Shown here: in pieces, positions 50,592 through 61,450 of the stretch
Layout: each line of letters begins with the position of its first letter
Position numbering within the stretch: the first letter of the stretch is position 1
Origin: Adineta vaga
Lineage: Eukaryota; Rotifera
Reading direction: 5' to 3'
Length of the DNA: 64,000 bases
Assembly (NCBI GenBank): GCA_021613535.1
Contig: CP075496.1
Coordinates: 13,950,001-14,014,000, forward strand
Translations under genes and position numbers: made by a program
Notes under the pieces: generated by a model
The model's input: only the letters and a program-made list of their open reading frames with translations
Told to the model about the DNA's origin: nothing
Database searches by the model: none

Positions 50592-52171
50592 ATAACAATA
50601 AAAAATCTTCTTTCTCTTCTCTTGAGTTCATTTACAATCAATAAATATACCAAAGTTTTTTAGTATTTTATTGAGGGCGGAGGTGGGCGTTCAGAATTTC
50701 TCCACTTAAACCGATGTCAAAAACATCCAGAACGCAATGAATAATTCTATGAGTGGGAAAAAACAGATAAACAAATGTCGAACTTATTTGTGCAACGTGT
50801 TACTTGCGGTGATATCTCTATTTTATATAATATAAACATTGATTTTTCTCTTCTGTTATCATTAAACACACTCGAAAACGAATGAAATCAAGGAGAAACG
50901 GAAATAAACTTCAAATAGCTCGTGAGCAATAGAAATATGATGGTTATAAAAGAAGAAAAAAAGAAAGAAGCTGATAAAATTGATTGAAGATTGTCAACAT
51001 TCTCATAAATTATTTATCTGATCTGTGTGAGAGTACATGTGATCTTTAATGAAGAAATGTCAATGCTATTGATATTCTCGACAGTTTCCGTCGGAATTTG
51101 ATTATGATGAAGAAGAAAATTTTCTACAAGGACTTTTATGCGCATTTGTTTTCTTTTTCTTCTTCTATTGTATCGTTTATTTCTCTTTCTTAGTCTTTCG
51201 TATAAACAGGAGGGAAAAAAATGATTTTTTTTTATGAATATGAAATTATTAACAACACTATTCCACCGATATTTCTATTTATTTTATCTTCCGATCAAAA
51301 GTACATGTCTTCATCATTTGTTTTTGTTCTTTATTCTATGAGGAATATCAAACAAGTAACAAGAAAAAACTAATCAGGTATGAAAAGATCATTTATAGTC
51401 GATGAAAACAAATTCGAGTTGTTTCTTTGAACTTTTAACAAGGAAAATATTGACTTAATTTCGTGAATAATAAATGTATTTTAAATAAAGGCACCATTTG
51501 TGATTCTATTCTTTTTTTTGTCTCAGTTCAAATTATTTATACAAGAGTTTTTTCCTGTGTGTTTAGAAAAGAAGTTTCGAAATTTTCTTGGAATGTATTT
51601 ATGAAAATGATCGTATAATAGATAAGTTTAGTTCATTTTTTCATGGTAATGTATGATTTGTACTTTATAATTCGAGTAAGATTTTGCCCTTTTCACTTCA
51701 CAGCTTGAAATCAATTGGTATAAAAGATACGAAGAATATTAATATTTTCTAATGAATATACATACTGTGATTATAAATAGTCTTCTTACAAAGAATAATA
51801 ACACGTGTATGCGTTTTTCTCAGGGGTTTGTGAGCTATGGTTGGTGATAGAAACCAGAAATTTCCTAATTCAACTTGTTTTTTAATATTTCATAGAGAAA
51901 TTTGTTGATCCTTTTTTTTTATCGTCAATGAAAAGATCCAGAAGACTTTCTAGAAGTTTATCTGATCCTTGACTTCATATTTTTCTTTTATTTCCATAAG
52001 AATTAATATGAATAAAGAATCCTTCTATCATATTCAATTAAAATAAGTAGAAAAAAAGGAAAAAGAAAAACTTATTAACGTCATCATTAATGTTTCTTCT
52101 ATTCATTTTCTAAGAATATTCCAGATACCTCGTTTTCTACTCTTATAAATAAATGTAATCTTTTCTGTAAA
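50592..52171. other. Intergenic region between B-box gene and GPCR 3
   Basis: 1.6 kb AT-rich sequence. No gene, RNA or mobile element recognised. Confidence 0.5.
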
Positions 52172-53173
52172 ATGCATTCTACTCAACCAATTGATCAATT
52201 CAATATGATAGCACAAAGAATTATGATTATAGTTGGAATTCTAATGTGTATTCTTGGTACTATTGGAAATCTTTTAAATATTTGTATATTTATAATCTGG
52301 TGTCGTTCTCGAAAGTCTACAAATAAATGTTCTCATTTAAATCGATCAATGAATAGTTTATTATACTTACTTGTTTCATCATTTGCTAATTTAATCATTA
52401 TTATTTATCCATTTTCAACTCGAATTTTGTTTGATGGTTATCAATATGAAATAAGTGAAGCGAATGTTTTCTTCTTATGTAAATTTCGTTATTATATTTT
52501 ACATACATTTTATCTTATATCATTAACATCAATTTGTTTAGCAACATTTGATCGATATTTAATCACATCACGTGATGTTCATTTAAGAGAATTAAGTACA
52601 ACAAAATATCGAACAATTCTAATCATTTTATTCATTTGTTTACTTATTGGTTTACATAATATACCTCTTCTTAAATATTTTAATGTTTCCTCCGACGGAC
52701 AATGTCAAATATCTTCTTCAATTTATATTTATTATTATTTATATATATTTCGAATATCTTTACAAGGTTTATTACCAATATTATTTCTTTCAATATTTGG
52801 AATTTTAACATTTAAGCAATTGAAACTATTAGAACAACATCAATCGAATAAACATTTAAATAGTGATCGACAATTAGCTCGAATGTTATTATTAATTTCT
52901 ATAACAATTATTATTGCATCAATTCCGAATTGTGTTGAACAAATCTATGATTTAATATTTTCAAATGATAATCATCGACATTCATCACGATTCTTTCTCT
53001 ATCATGTTATATCATCCATATTATTCTATACAAATCCAGTAGCGAGTTTTTATATATTTTATATATCAACACCGAATTTTCGTCATCAACTTCGACATTT
53101 ATTTCCAAAGAAACGAACAGATGATTATTTTGTTCAACATCAAATTCATTCTAGAGCTGAACCTTCAAATTAA
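52172..53173 (+). CDS. Rhodopsin-like GPCR 3
   Basis: 333 residues, single exon, starting MHSTQPIDQFNMIAQRIM. TM1 GTIGNLLNI, TM2 SSFANLIII, TM3 CKFRYYILHTFYLISL then ATFDRYLITSR, ECL2 DGQCQIS, TM7 NPVASFYIFYISTPNFRHQ. Very close to GPCR 4: the stretch from about 52829 to 53089 matches 56831-57091 at all but about ten positions, while the N-terminal half differs far more. Confidence 0.88.
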   Translation: MHSTQPIDQFNMIAQRIMIIVGILMCILGTIGNLLNICIFIIWCRSRKSTNKCSHLNRSMNSLLYLLVSSFANLIIIIYPFSTRILFDGYQYEISEANVFFLCKFRYYILHTFYLISLTSICLATFDRYLITSRDVHLRELSTTKYRTILIILFICLLIGLHNIPLLKYFNVSSDGQCQISSSIYIYYYLYIFRISLQGLLPILFLSIFGILTFKQLKLLEQHQSNKHLNSDRQLARMLLLISITIIIASIPNCVEQIYDLIFSNDNHRHSSRFFLYHVISSILFYTNPVASFYIFYISTPNFRHQLRHLFPKKRTDDYFVQHQIHSRAEPSN

Positions 53174-54121
53174 GAATATAATAATGATGGGACTCATGTT
53201 TTATTTTGTTTAAAGTTATATTTCATTGTTAAAAGGAATAATATTACGTGCTTTGTTGATTTTCCACATAATGCGTAATAACAGTAATTAAAATAACGAA
53301 TAAGAAAAAATCTTACTTTAAGTGATACTCAATTGTAAGTGGAAGATATATTTTCTTTATTGGGTGTATCGAGAATAACGCCTTTTTACTTTGTGAATCG
53401 AATTCTAATTCTGATTAATATTTGATTATTCACAGTATTTTTTATAAGAAATTGTTCGAGAGATACATATTAGATATGAGTGGTACAGAAGTATAATATT
53501 TTCGAAATATCGAAATTCTGCATTTTCAAGTTGAAAGTTTAGAAATTTTTATTGATCTTTTAATTCAAAGTGTTATTTGATATGATTATATAACTGTATA
53601 AGAAAGAGAAAAAAAACAAGACAATAATAGAAAAACATGTTATACTATCAGAATCATAGACGAAGAGAAGAAATAAAATACATGATATCTGATTTCATTT
53701 GTGTACATAATTGAACAAAAAATAATCTCCTCTTTTTTCCAAGTGTACATTAAATTATATATGTAAAATAATCACCATCTTACATAAAAACCATGAGTTG
53801 CCTAGTTCGAATTATAATATAAATGCACATTTAGCTATATAATATCACTTCGAAAATAAATGACAAAACTCGAACTAAATTGTTTCCATAAAACAGGAAT
53901 ACTTTTTCTTCTATCTATAGTTAATTATAACTCACGTAGAGTATATTTCTGTAAAAATAGGAATAGTTTTATTTCAGTTGGTATTTAATACAATACAAAA
54001 ATATATACATATATCTCTGTTTACGAATGTTGTTTACTGAAAACAAAAGCTAAATCTTTATCTAACAACAACTATGTCTATAAACGCTTTTAAAAAATCA
54101 TCATTTATATTCGAAGTCGAA
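53174..54121. other. Intergenic region after GPCR 3
   Basis: AT-rich; UTR and spacer. Nothing recognised. Confidence 0.5.
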
Positions 54122-54821
54122 TTAGGCAGCTACTCCAATAGACAGCTTCTCTCTAAAATATACAAAAATAAAAAGAAAATTTTATTACTCGTTATAAAGA
54201 AGAAATTTGATAGAGAAATAATAAATACTAACTAATGGAATTAAAAACAGATTATTACGTTTATTTGGAGGACGCTGAACAGAACATAAGTTAGCGTAGA
54301 ATTGAGCAACCTAGCGAGAGAATTTGAAAAGAAAATAATAAAAGAAATTCTACAGCGACGATTAAAACTTACAAGTAAATCTTAAAATTCATCTGGAATG
54401 GTTTGATTATCAGTTACTAATATATTTTTCAATGTATTAGGAATTTTATGATGATCAACAAGATATGAACTGGATTCCAATTGACCGATTAGATGATATA
54501 CAACTTCAATTTTTTCGACGACGTCGTTTTCTTAGACCTAGGATATGTTAAATGATCGAATTTTGTAACTGATGGGATAGCTTGTACTGGTCGATCAACG
54601 ATAGCGTGAAGTAGTGATCTTCTTATTTCTTTTTCATTTGATTCACCAGCTAAATCAACGATGATTGACCAATGTGACTTTTTACCTTGAGAAGGATTAT
54701 GTTTTATAAGATACAGTATTTGCCATGGATTTATTTAAAATAAAACTTGGTAAGGATTCATGTCCTGGTGCTAATTCAAGTGGTGCTATTCTCATAAATT
54801 CTTTTTGTAGATAATAATAAT
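54122..54821 (-). pseudogene. Decayed spliced gene fragment of unknown family
   Basis: Read on the minus strand from an acceptor at 54821: YYYLQKEFMRIAPLELAPGH, then after a frame shift NPWQILYLIKHNPSQGKK and HWSIIVDLAGESNEKEIRR. Further shifts follow around 54540. Then EVVYHLIGQLESSSYLVDHH and an in-frame stop after IPDEF, a good donor (CTT|GTAAGT), QFYANLCSVQRPPNKRNN, a second intron, and EKLSIGVAA with a stop at 54122. Ordinary protein composition and intact splice sites show it was a multi-exon gene. At least three lesions and the missing 5' part make it a pseudogene. I do not recognise the family. Confidence 0.6.
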
Positions 54822-55060
54822 CTGGAATAAAAAACAAAACAAGGATGGAATATTTCTACACGATGTACACACCATTAATTTGTCTGTCTACATGTATAAA
54901 ATAGAAGTTCTACTCTTTTAACAAGAATTTTATAAAACAAGTAACGCTCGTCAACAGACTCGCTCAGCTCTTTCTCGTAGAAGGAGTGCTTTCAGATGTT
55001 ACATTTCTAATGCCTTATCGCGTATATAACTTTATTCTGTAAAAAACTTTAAAAAGCTAA
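54822..55060. other. Spacer between decayed gene and repeat array
   Basis: No upstream exon of the decayed gene could be found here, suggesting that its 5' end was lost. Confidence 0.4.
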
Positions 55061-55520
55061 CGTTAGATTCGTATCTCCATACCTCGAAAACTCTATAGTC
55101 AACTTTTAGAAAAACAACAGTTTTTTTTCATAAGAAGTGATCCTTTCTTGAAAAAAAATGAGCCATAAAAAAATTCAAAAACTAATACTAGATTCCTGTT
55201 CCCCAACCGAAAAAGTGTTTTGGTCAAATGTGTAAAAACGATCCTTTGCCTAAAAAAAAGACTTTTTTCTTCGTAAAAAATGGTCTTTTCTCCAAAAAAC
55301 ATTTTTTAAAAAGAATTTTAAAAAAATAGCATCAAATTCGAAGTTGCCGCCACGAAATATCCCCAAAAATGTGTTTTTGGAAAAACTGATTTTCGATGTT
55401 TTTTTGACCTCTCAACCACCTCATATGGTCACCCAACTGACCCCAAATTCGAACTCCCAGAATCGAAATACCTCCAGAAATGTCTTTTTCTGAAAAACTC
55501 ATTTTCGATGTTTTTTTGAC
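55061..55520. repeat. Degenerate tandem repeat, about four units of ~110-145 bp
   Basis: A motif like a(g/a)attcgxxxtccc...cgaaa, then a poly-A/T block and a 'ttttttgacc'-like end, recurs with starts near 55065, 55190, 55334 and 55445. The last two units are clearly alike: both run from caaattcgaa through cgaaata(t/c)c to gattttcgatgtttttttgacc-type ends. The minus-strand open frames across this stretch (55099-55302, 55332-55607) are repeat artefacts. Confidence 0.7.
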
Positions 55521-56170
55521 CCTGCAGACACACAAGCAATGAAGCAAACAATTTATGTTTCTAAGACTCTTCTCTACGAGAAAGAGAATATTTATGTGAT
55601 GTTTCAACAGATGAGCTATTCATTCGGAACTTCAGTTCTTCTTCGACATTCTTCATATTTTTGTGAATTATCATGATCAGAAAACTGTTCTATTTCACAG
55701 CATGACGTCAACTGATTTAAAACACGTAGATATACTGTGATAAAGTTCCTTGATCCTCTACTCAATGTTTTCCGTGGAAAATGACTCGAACAAGAGATTC
55801 TTCTATCGCATTCAATTAAAGTATTAAAAAAAGGAAATCTTGTTGACATTATCATCACCAATGGGAGTTTTCCGAAAGTCATGTAGTTATGGAGAAGGAT
55901 CCCAAAAACACGTACTCTAGATCATCTTGAGGGTGATGAGAACATATTGTCAGGTGATCATCTGATAGTACTAGGAAACTTTTCCCGGGCATTATTATGA
56001 GAGAACATGAGAAAAGTACGCATAAAAGAAACACAGAATTCAAGTGACGGATGATACCATCGCAGTAGGATTCAAAAACGTTGTTTTAGAATATTTCTAT
56101 TTTTCTTCTATAAGAACTTTGTAGATGTCTATCTTTCTTTATTATAAATAAAAACAAACACATTTACAAA
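55521..56170. other. Intergenic region before GPCR 4
   Basis: About 650 bases including a slightly GC-richer stretch at 55870-56060. The minus-strand frame at 55616-55882 has no recognisable content. Confidence 0.4.
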
Positions 56171-57181
56171 ATGAATCATTCTGAAACCACTGATCAACAA
56201 TTCAACATGATCGCACAAAGAATTATGATCATATTCGGTATTCTTATGTGTATTCTTGGTTTAATTGGAAATATTCTTAACATTTCTATATTTACCATTT
56301 GGTATTGTTCACAAATATCTTCAAATAAATTCTCACATTCCAATCGATCAAGAAATAGTTTATTATATTTATCCATTTCATCATTTACAAATATCATTAT
56401 TATTATTTATCCGTTATCAACACGAATATTATTTGATGGTTATCAATATGAAATAACCGAAAGAAATCTTTTTTTGTTATGTAAATTTCGTTACTATATT
56501 TTACATACATTTTATCTAATATCATTAACATCAATTTGTTTAGCAACATTTGATCGATATTTAATTACGTCACGTAATATTCATCTAAGAGAATTAACAA
56601 CAACGAAACAAAGAACATTCTATATTATTTTATTTATTTGTTTTCTTATTGGATTACATAATATTCCATTAATAATTTATTTTAATCTTTCATCTGATGG
56701 AAAATGTTTCGTATTATCACCAATTTATGCTTATTATTATTTATTTGTGTTTCGAATACTATTAGAAGGTATTTTACCAATACTATTTCTTTCAATATTT
56801 GGTATATTAACATTTAAACAATTGAGGGTTTTAGAACAACATCAATCGAATAAACATTTAAATAGTGATCGACAATTAGCTCGAATGTTATTATTAATAT
56901 CTATAACAATTATTATTTCATCAATTCCAAATTGTACTGAACAAATCTATGATTTAATATTTTCAAATGATAATCATCGACATTCATCACGATTCTTTCT
57001 CTATCATGTTATATCATCCATATTATTTTATACAAATCCCGTGATGAGTTTTTATATATTTTATATATCAACACCGAATTTTCGTCATCAATTTCGTCAT
57101 TTAGTTTCAGCGAGAAAACTCGATGATTATTTAGTACACCAACCAATTCATTCGAAAACTGAACCATCTAATGAAGGATAA
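56171..57181 (+). CDS. Rhodopsin-like GPCR 4
   Basis: 336 residues, single exon, MNHSETTDQQFNMIAQRI. TM1 GLIGNILNI, TM2 SSFTNIIII, TM3 CKFRYYILHTFYLISL, ATFDRYLITSR, ECL2 DGKCFVL, TM7 NPVMSFYIFYISTPNFRHQ. Closest paralogue is GPCR 3, 4 kb upstream in the same orientation; both begin with the QFNMIAQRIMII block and share a nearly identical TM6-TM7 segment. Confidence 0.88.
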   Translation: MNHSETTDQQFNMIAQRIMIIFGILMCILGLIGNILNISIFTIWYCSQISSNKFSHSNRSRNSLLYLSISSFTNIIIIIYPLSTRILFDGYQYEITERNLFLLCKFRYYILHTFYLISLTSICLATFDRYLITSRNIHLRELTTTKQRTFYIILFICFLIGLHNIPLIIYFNLSSDGKCFVLSPIYAYYYLFVFRILLEGILPILFLSIFGILTFKQLRVLEQHQSNKHLNSDRQLARMLLLISITIIISSIPNCTEQIYDLIFSNDNHRHSSRFFLYHVISSILFYTNPVMSFYIFYISTPNFRHQFRHLVSARKLDDYLVHQPIHSKTEPSNEG

Positions 57182-58296
57182 AGTCCTTTCAACCTCTTTT
57201 TTGTTGTGTAATAATGTATGAATTAAAATAAGAAAGCGTAAAAGAAATTGTGTGTTCAAGTAGAATGAAAAAGAAAAAAGTACTTTATTCATATTCGAGG
57301 TATCATCACATGAGAAAAATAAACTAAAAATATATCATGCATTCTTTTTTTATTTTTACAAAATTGTCAGATAGATAAACAGAATTATTCGATATATTAT
57401 GGGTATAATGACGATCATTTATTTAACTGAATTGTATTAATTGTTATGAAAAGAAGTAGTAAACTTTGAGGATAGTATGATTGATTATGAAATGAAAAAA
57501 AAATCATGCTAAAAGAGCTGTAAAATATCAGGAAATAACTTTTAGACTGAGTGCTTTTTAAGGTAAAATCTTTTAAATAAAAATTTTTCTCGATTGATAG
57601 ATACAATATGAATATTTTAAAATATCATTAGGATTAGTGCAGAATTATAATAAAAATCTACCTCATACGGTTTTTACAAAGATATTTGGCCATAAAATCC
57701 AAAATATGGACTCAATGAATAATGCATTCACTATTTAAATGTTTTCCTCATAAATTTTCGCTTATTTTGGAACTATCAACCATCCATACGCATAAAAGAT
57801 CAGTTGGATAACGTCCTGATCCTTCATTTGACTGGAAAAACCTTATGGTTCCACCTCGTAATTTTAACTATAGTACGTGGATATGTTCAGAGCTCAGATA
57901 CTTTAGTTCTATAATTATTTATCCGTTAACTTCGCGGGAAATTCTTTCGGCTTTTAAGGATTAACTGTTTGAATATTCATTCAGCAACGTTTATGATTTA
58001 GAAGATAGAGTGAAGATAAGGATATCTTTATAGTTTTGAGCAAAGAAAATCAATTCATTTTTATCGTATAATTCTTGTGATTATTTTATAAATGAAAATA
58101 GAATTGAAGCATAAAAATATTTTTTATTGTTTGTTTGAGAGAAGAAATTAGTTCCTTGTATTTCGACAATTATCTAGAAGAGTATTTCGAAATATTTATC
58201 GTTAAATAGAGAATAAAAACAAAACATATCATTATGTGAAGAGAGAAAAAAAAATATTCTGAATTAATTTGATAATAAAATATAAAATCTCGTTCT
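57182..58296. other. Convergent intergenic region
   Basis: 1.1 kb between the 3' ends of GPCR 4 and the PRC1-like gene. AT-rich; nothing recognised. Confidence 0.5.
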
Positions 58297-60304
58297 CTAT
58301 GTTGGTTTATTCATTTTTCTATTACTGTTAACGAAATTCATAGTTGGAATTCGACTTGTTGTTTTCGTAGTCGACGATGGTGGTGGAGTTCGTGGTAATG
58401 GCGGAGATTTTGGTGATAATGGTTGAGAAGAAGAAGTTGCATTTGATGTTGAATCATTATTAATTGTTTGAACAAGTAATTGACATTTTGTTAATAAACG
58501 TAAATGTAATAAATCAAAATCTACACTTAATTTTTCTTTTTTCATTGTTTCTAAATAAGGTTCACCTCCATAGATCAATTTTTTGCCACTTGATTCTTCC
58601 CATTCTGCAACCATTCGATTTAAATCATCAGTTAATTTCGGAAATTCTCGTGAAAGATCTTTTCCTAAAAGTACAAAGTAAATGTTATATTGAATAAGAA
58701 AAATTCTCTTTTTTCTTACGGAATTTTTCTTCTTTTAATAATTGTGTAGAATTTCCACGAAGTCTCGCCGGATCACCAGCATGTTTTTCAAATTCGACCA
58801 TTTCTTTTTTATACCATTCACGTTTTTGAATTTTGATCAAAACAGGTCGAATTGATTCGACATATGTTTCAAGTTGATGAATTTCATCATTCATTGCTAA
58901 ATAATCATCATCATTTTCTTTCGTTTTCGGAAAAACACGTTGATCATTCGGAACATCTAATTGATCCCATAAAGATTTCAATTTTTCACGAGCTTGAGCA
59001 CGTAATGATGCAGTTAAACGTTCATAGGTTTGACGGATTTCATTCAAAGTTGAACGTGATGTTAATTTATGTGGAAAATCTTTTAATAATAATAAATATC
59101 GTTTACGTATACGTAAATCAACTAATTCTTGTTGTAAATCATATGGACTGACAGGTTCATCTTGTTCAAGTTCAAGACGAAGACGACGAACTTCTTCCAA
59201 AAGTATTTCACGTAAATCTTGATATTCTTTTGCAAGTTGAGTATGTAGAACATGTCCAGTAATTGATTGATGAGCTGTTAACCATGATGATTCATTCCCA
59301 TCAGTTATTATAAGATATGATTTCGCAAGAATTTGATGTTGAGATATTAAATCTGGACTTAAGGAATGAATTTGATCGAGAAGAATTGTTATATCTTGTT
59401 TTAATTTAGTTAATTGTTGAGTTAAATCAGATAGAATAGATTGAGCTTGATTAGTAGAATTTATCTAAATAGAAAAGATTCATTCCTAACTTTCTCAATA
59501 CGATCAAATTTAATCTTCTCTTCTTTGTTTCATCATGAAGTAAAACATAATTGTTATACAAAGCAAATATTCATTGATTTTAATCGATTCTTTTGTAAAA
59601 GAATAGTGTGATTGAATGATATTATGAACATATTGGTTTATTCTCTTAATCAAACTTTGAATTCTTTTTAAATGATTATCAAAATTTGATAAGAAAATCG
59701 AACAGATGACAAATGTTCGTAGAGAATGAAATGAAAAGGAATAGAAGGTCGCTTTTAACCTATTGATGAATAGGACATATAGGATATTTCCCTTGACTCA
59801 AGGAATATTCATCTACAGAATTTGTTCATTTAATAAAACATTAAGATGATCAATGTTCTTTCTGAATACAAAAGTTCATTGAGAAATGATTTATCTTACC
59901 TCATCAATATTGAAATGAATATTTCCAATAAATTTCATTTTCATCTGAATTTGTCCTCTTAATTCAATTAATTCTTTATCTCGTTCAAAGATTAAATTTT
60001 TTAATTCATCAATTTTATCATTAATAAATGTTCGTTGTTCAATTAATGTCATTTGTTGTTTATTCAATGTCACATATGGTAAATTTAATGCATCAAATAA
60101 TTGAAACATTTGTTCGGATAATTTCTTTACATGATTATCTAAATCATTTCGTTGTTGTTCATAAATTGCTAAACGTTCGTGAAAAAATATTCGAGTATCA
60201 TCAATAAATGCTTGACGTTCTTTTTCATGATCAAGATCTAAATCTTGAAGTAAATCTTCTAAACGTAACCATGTTTGATTAGCTACTTCACCTAGAAGAT
60301 GCAT
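58297..60304 (-). CDS. PRC1: PRC1/Ase1/MAP65-family microtubule bundling protein
   Basis: Three exons, 60304-59900, 59464-58720 and 58664-58297, join in phase and give 505 residues. Starts MHLLGEVANQTWLRLEDLL. The N-terminal two thirds are continuous coiled coil (dimerisation rod). The spectrin-like microtubule-binding region carries the family landmarks REKLKSLWDQLDVPNDQR, EMVEFEKHAGDPARLRG and LLKEEKFRK, close to PRC1's 'FERKASDPNRF...LLKEEK'. The C-terminus is a short, basic Pro/Ser-rich tail (PLSPKSPPLPRTPPPSS) with S/T-P sites that could be cyclin-dependent kinase targets. The family cross-links antiparallel microtubules in the spindle midzone for cytokinesis. Shorter than human PRC1 mainly at the tail. 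Confidence 0.92.
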
Positions 60305-61450
60305 TTGTTGAATATATATATTACGATATGAAATAGTCTTTCGCGTGGTCTACGAAAGAAAAATATCACAATAATGTGTCACATGTGTCGAACAAACTTG
60401 CAGCTGACGATACGAAAGAGAGAAAAGAAGAGTTAGTAATGGCAGCAGATTGAAGCAAAAAAGGAAAGGGGTTATTCAATGAATACAAAAGAGAACAAGG
60501 AGAGAAAAAAAACGAATGTATTGAGGATTTGATCTATGTTCATTGAGTGGTGTGGTTGGAGGATGATGTAAACACGAAAGAAAATTGAAGTTCATCTAAT
60601 AATGATATGATATTCGGGCTTTTTTTTCTCGCGTTATTCTGACGATTCTTTTGTTTTATCTTTATCAATTTTGTTGACTTTTATTTATGATTAATCTTAC
60701 AATAACGTTTGTTGAAGATAATGATAAGTAAATGTTAGACTTTTCTTTTGACATTATTTCAAAAAATAACGTTGTTTTTTTTCTTCAAAATTTTCAATTG
60801 AACAAAATCATTCTTATATAATACGAGAAGATTTTGTTTTTATATCTATCTTTGTTCGAATGACATAAGAATTCGTGTTCTTTTCAATTCATCTAACAAT
60901 TGATCACGTAGTTTTAAAGAATTTCATGACAAATCTTACTTGTAGATTAAATAGAAGTTTATGAATATCGATCTCATAACCTAAAAGTTATTTTGTCTTG
61001 ACATACAACTCATAAGTAATAAAATTTGTTGAGTAATTTATCATATAGGTCATTGACAATCATCAATTCTTAGTAGTGTGTAATATCTCGAAAAGATTAA
61101 TCTTCTTCTTCTTCTTCTTCTTCCGAAATTTAAATGTAACAATCGATCGGAATGTTGATTTAAAAATAGAAAGGACTTTGTCTATCATTAGACAATAATT
61201 CTTGAAAATATGATACATATTGATTATAAAAAAATCGATGTTAACAAAGGTTTTTTTTTTACACGATACAATCAACATAGATTTGATTTTGTAGATCGTG
61301 ATGTCAAAAACACACAAACAAAGATTGAAGAGAAAAAAATAGCGGATAATAAATACAAAGAATGAGACAACACCGGCAAAAAAGTTTTTTAAAAAACAAA
61401 CGAACAAAAGAAGATTAGAAACTGAGATGAAATTGATACTTAAGAAGATT
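60305..61450. other. Intergenic region (PRC1 upstream / AUTS2-like 3' flank)
   Basis: Contains a ttc trinucleotide run near 61099-61123. The minus-strand frame at 61063-61407 is noise from that and AT-rich DNA. Confidence 0.5.
61099..61123. repeat. TTC trinucleotide repeat
   Basis: Eight tandem ttc units in the 3' flank of the AUTS2-like gene. Confidence 0.9.

Noticed and set aside
55332-55607. Minus-strand frame with repeated phrases
   Set aside because: The repetition comes from the tandem repeat at 55061-55520, not from a repeat protein.
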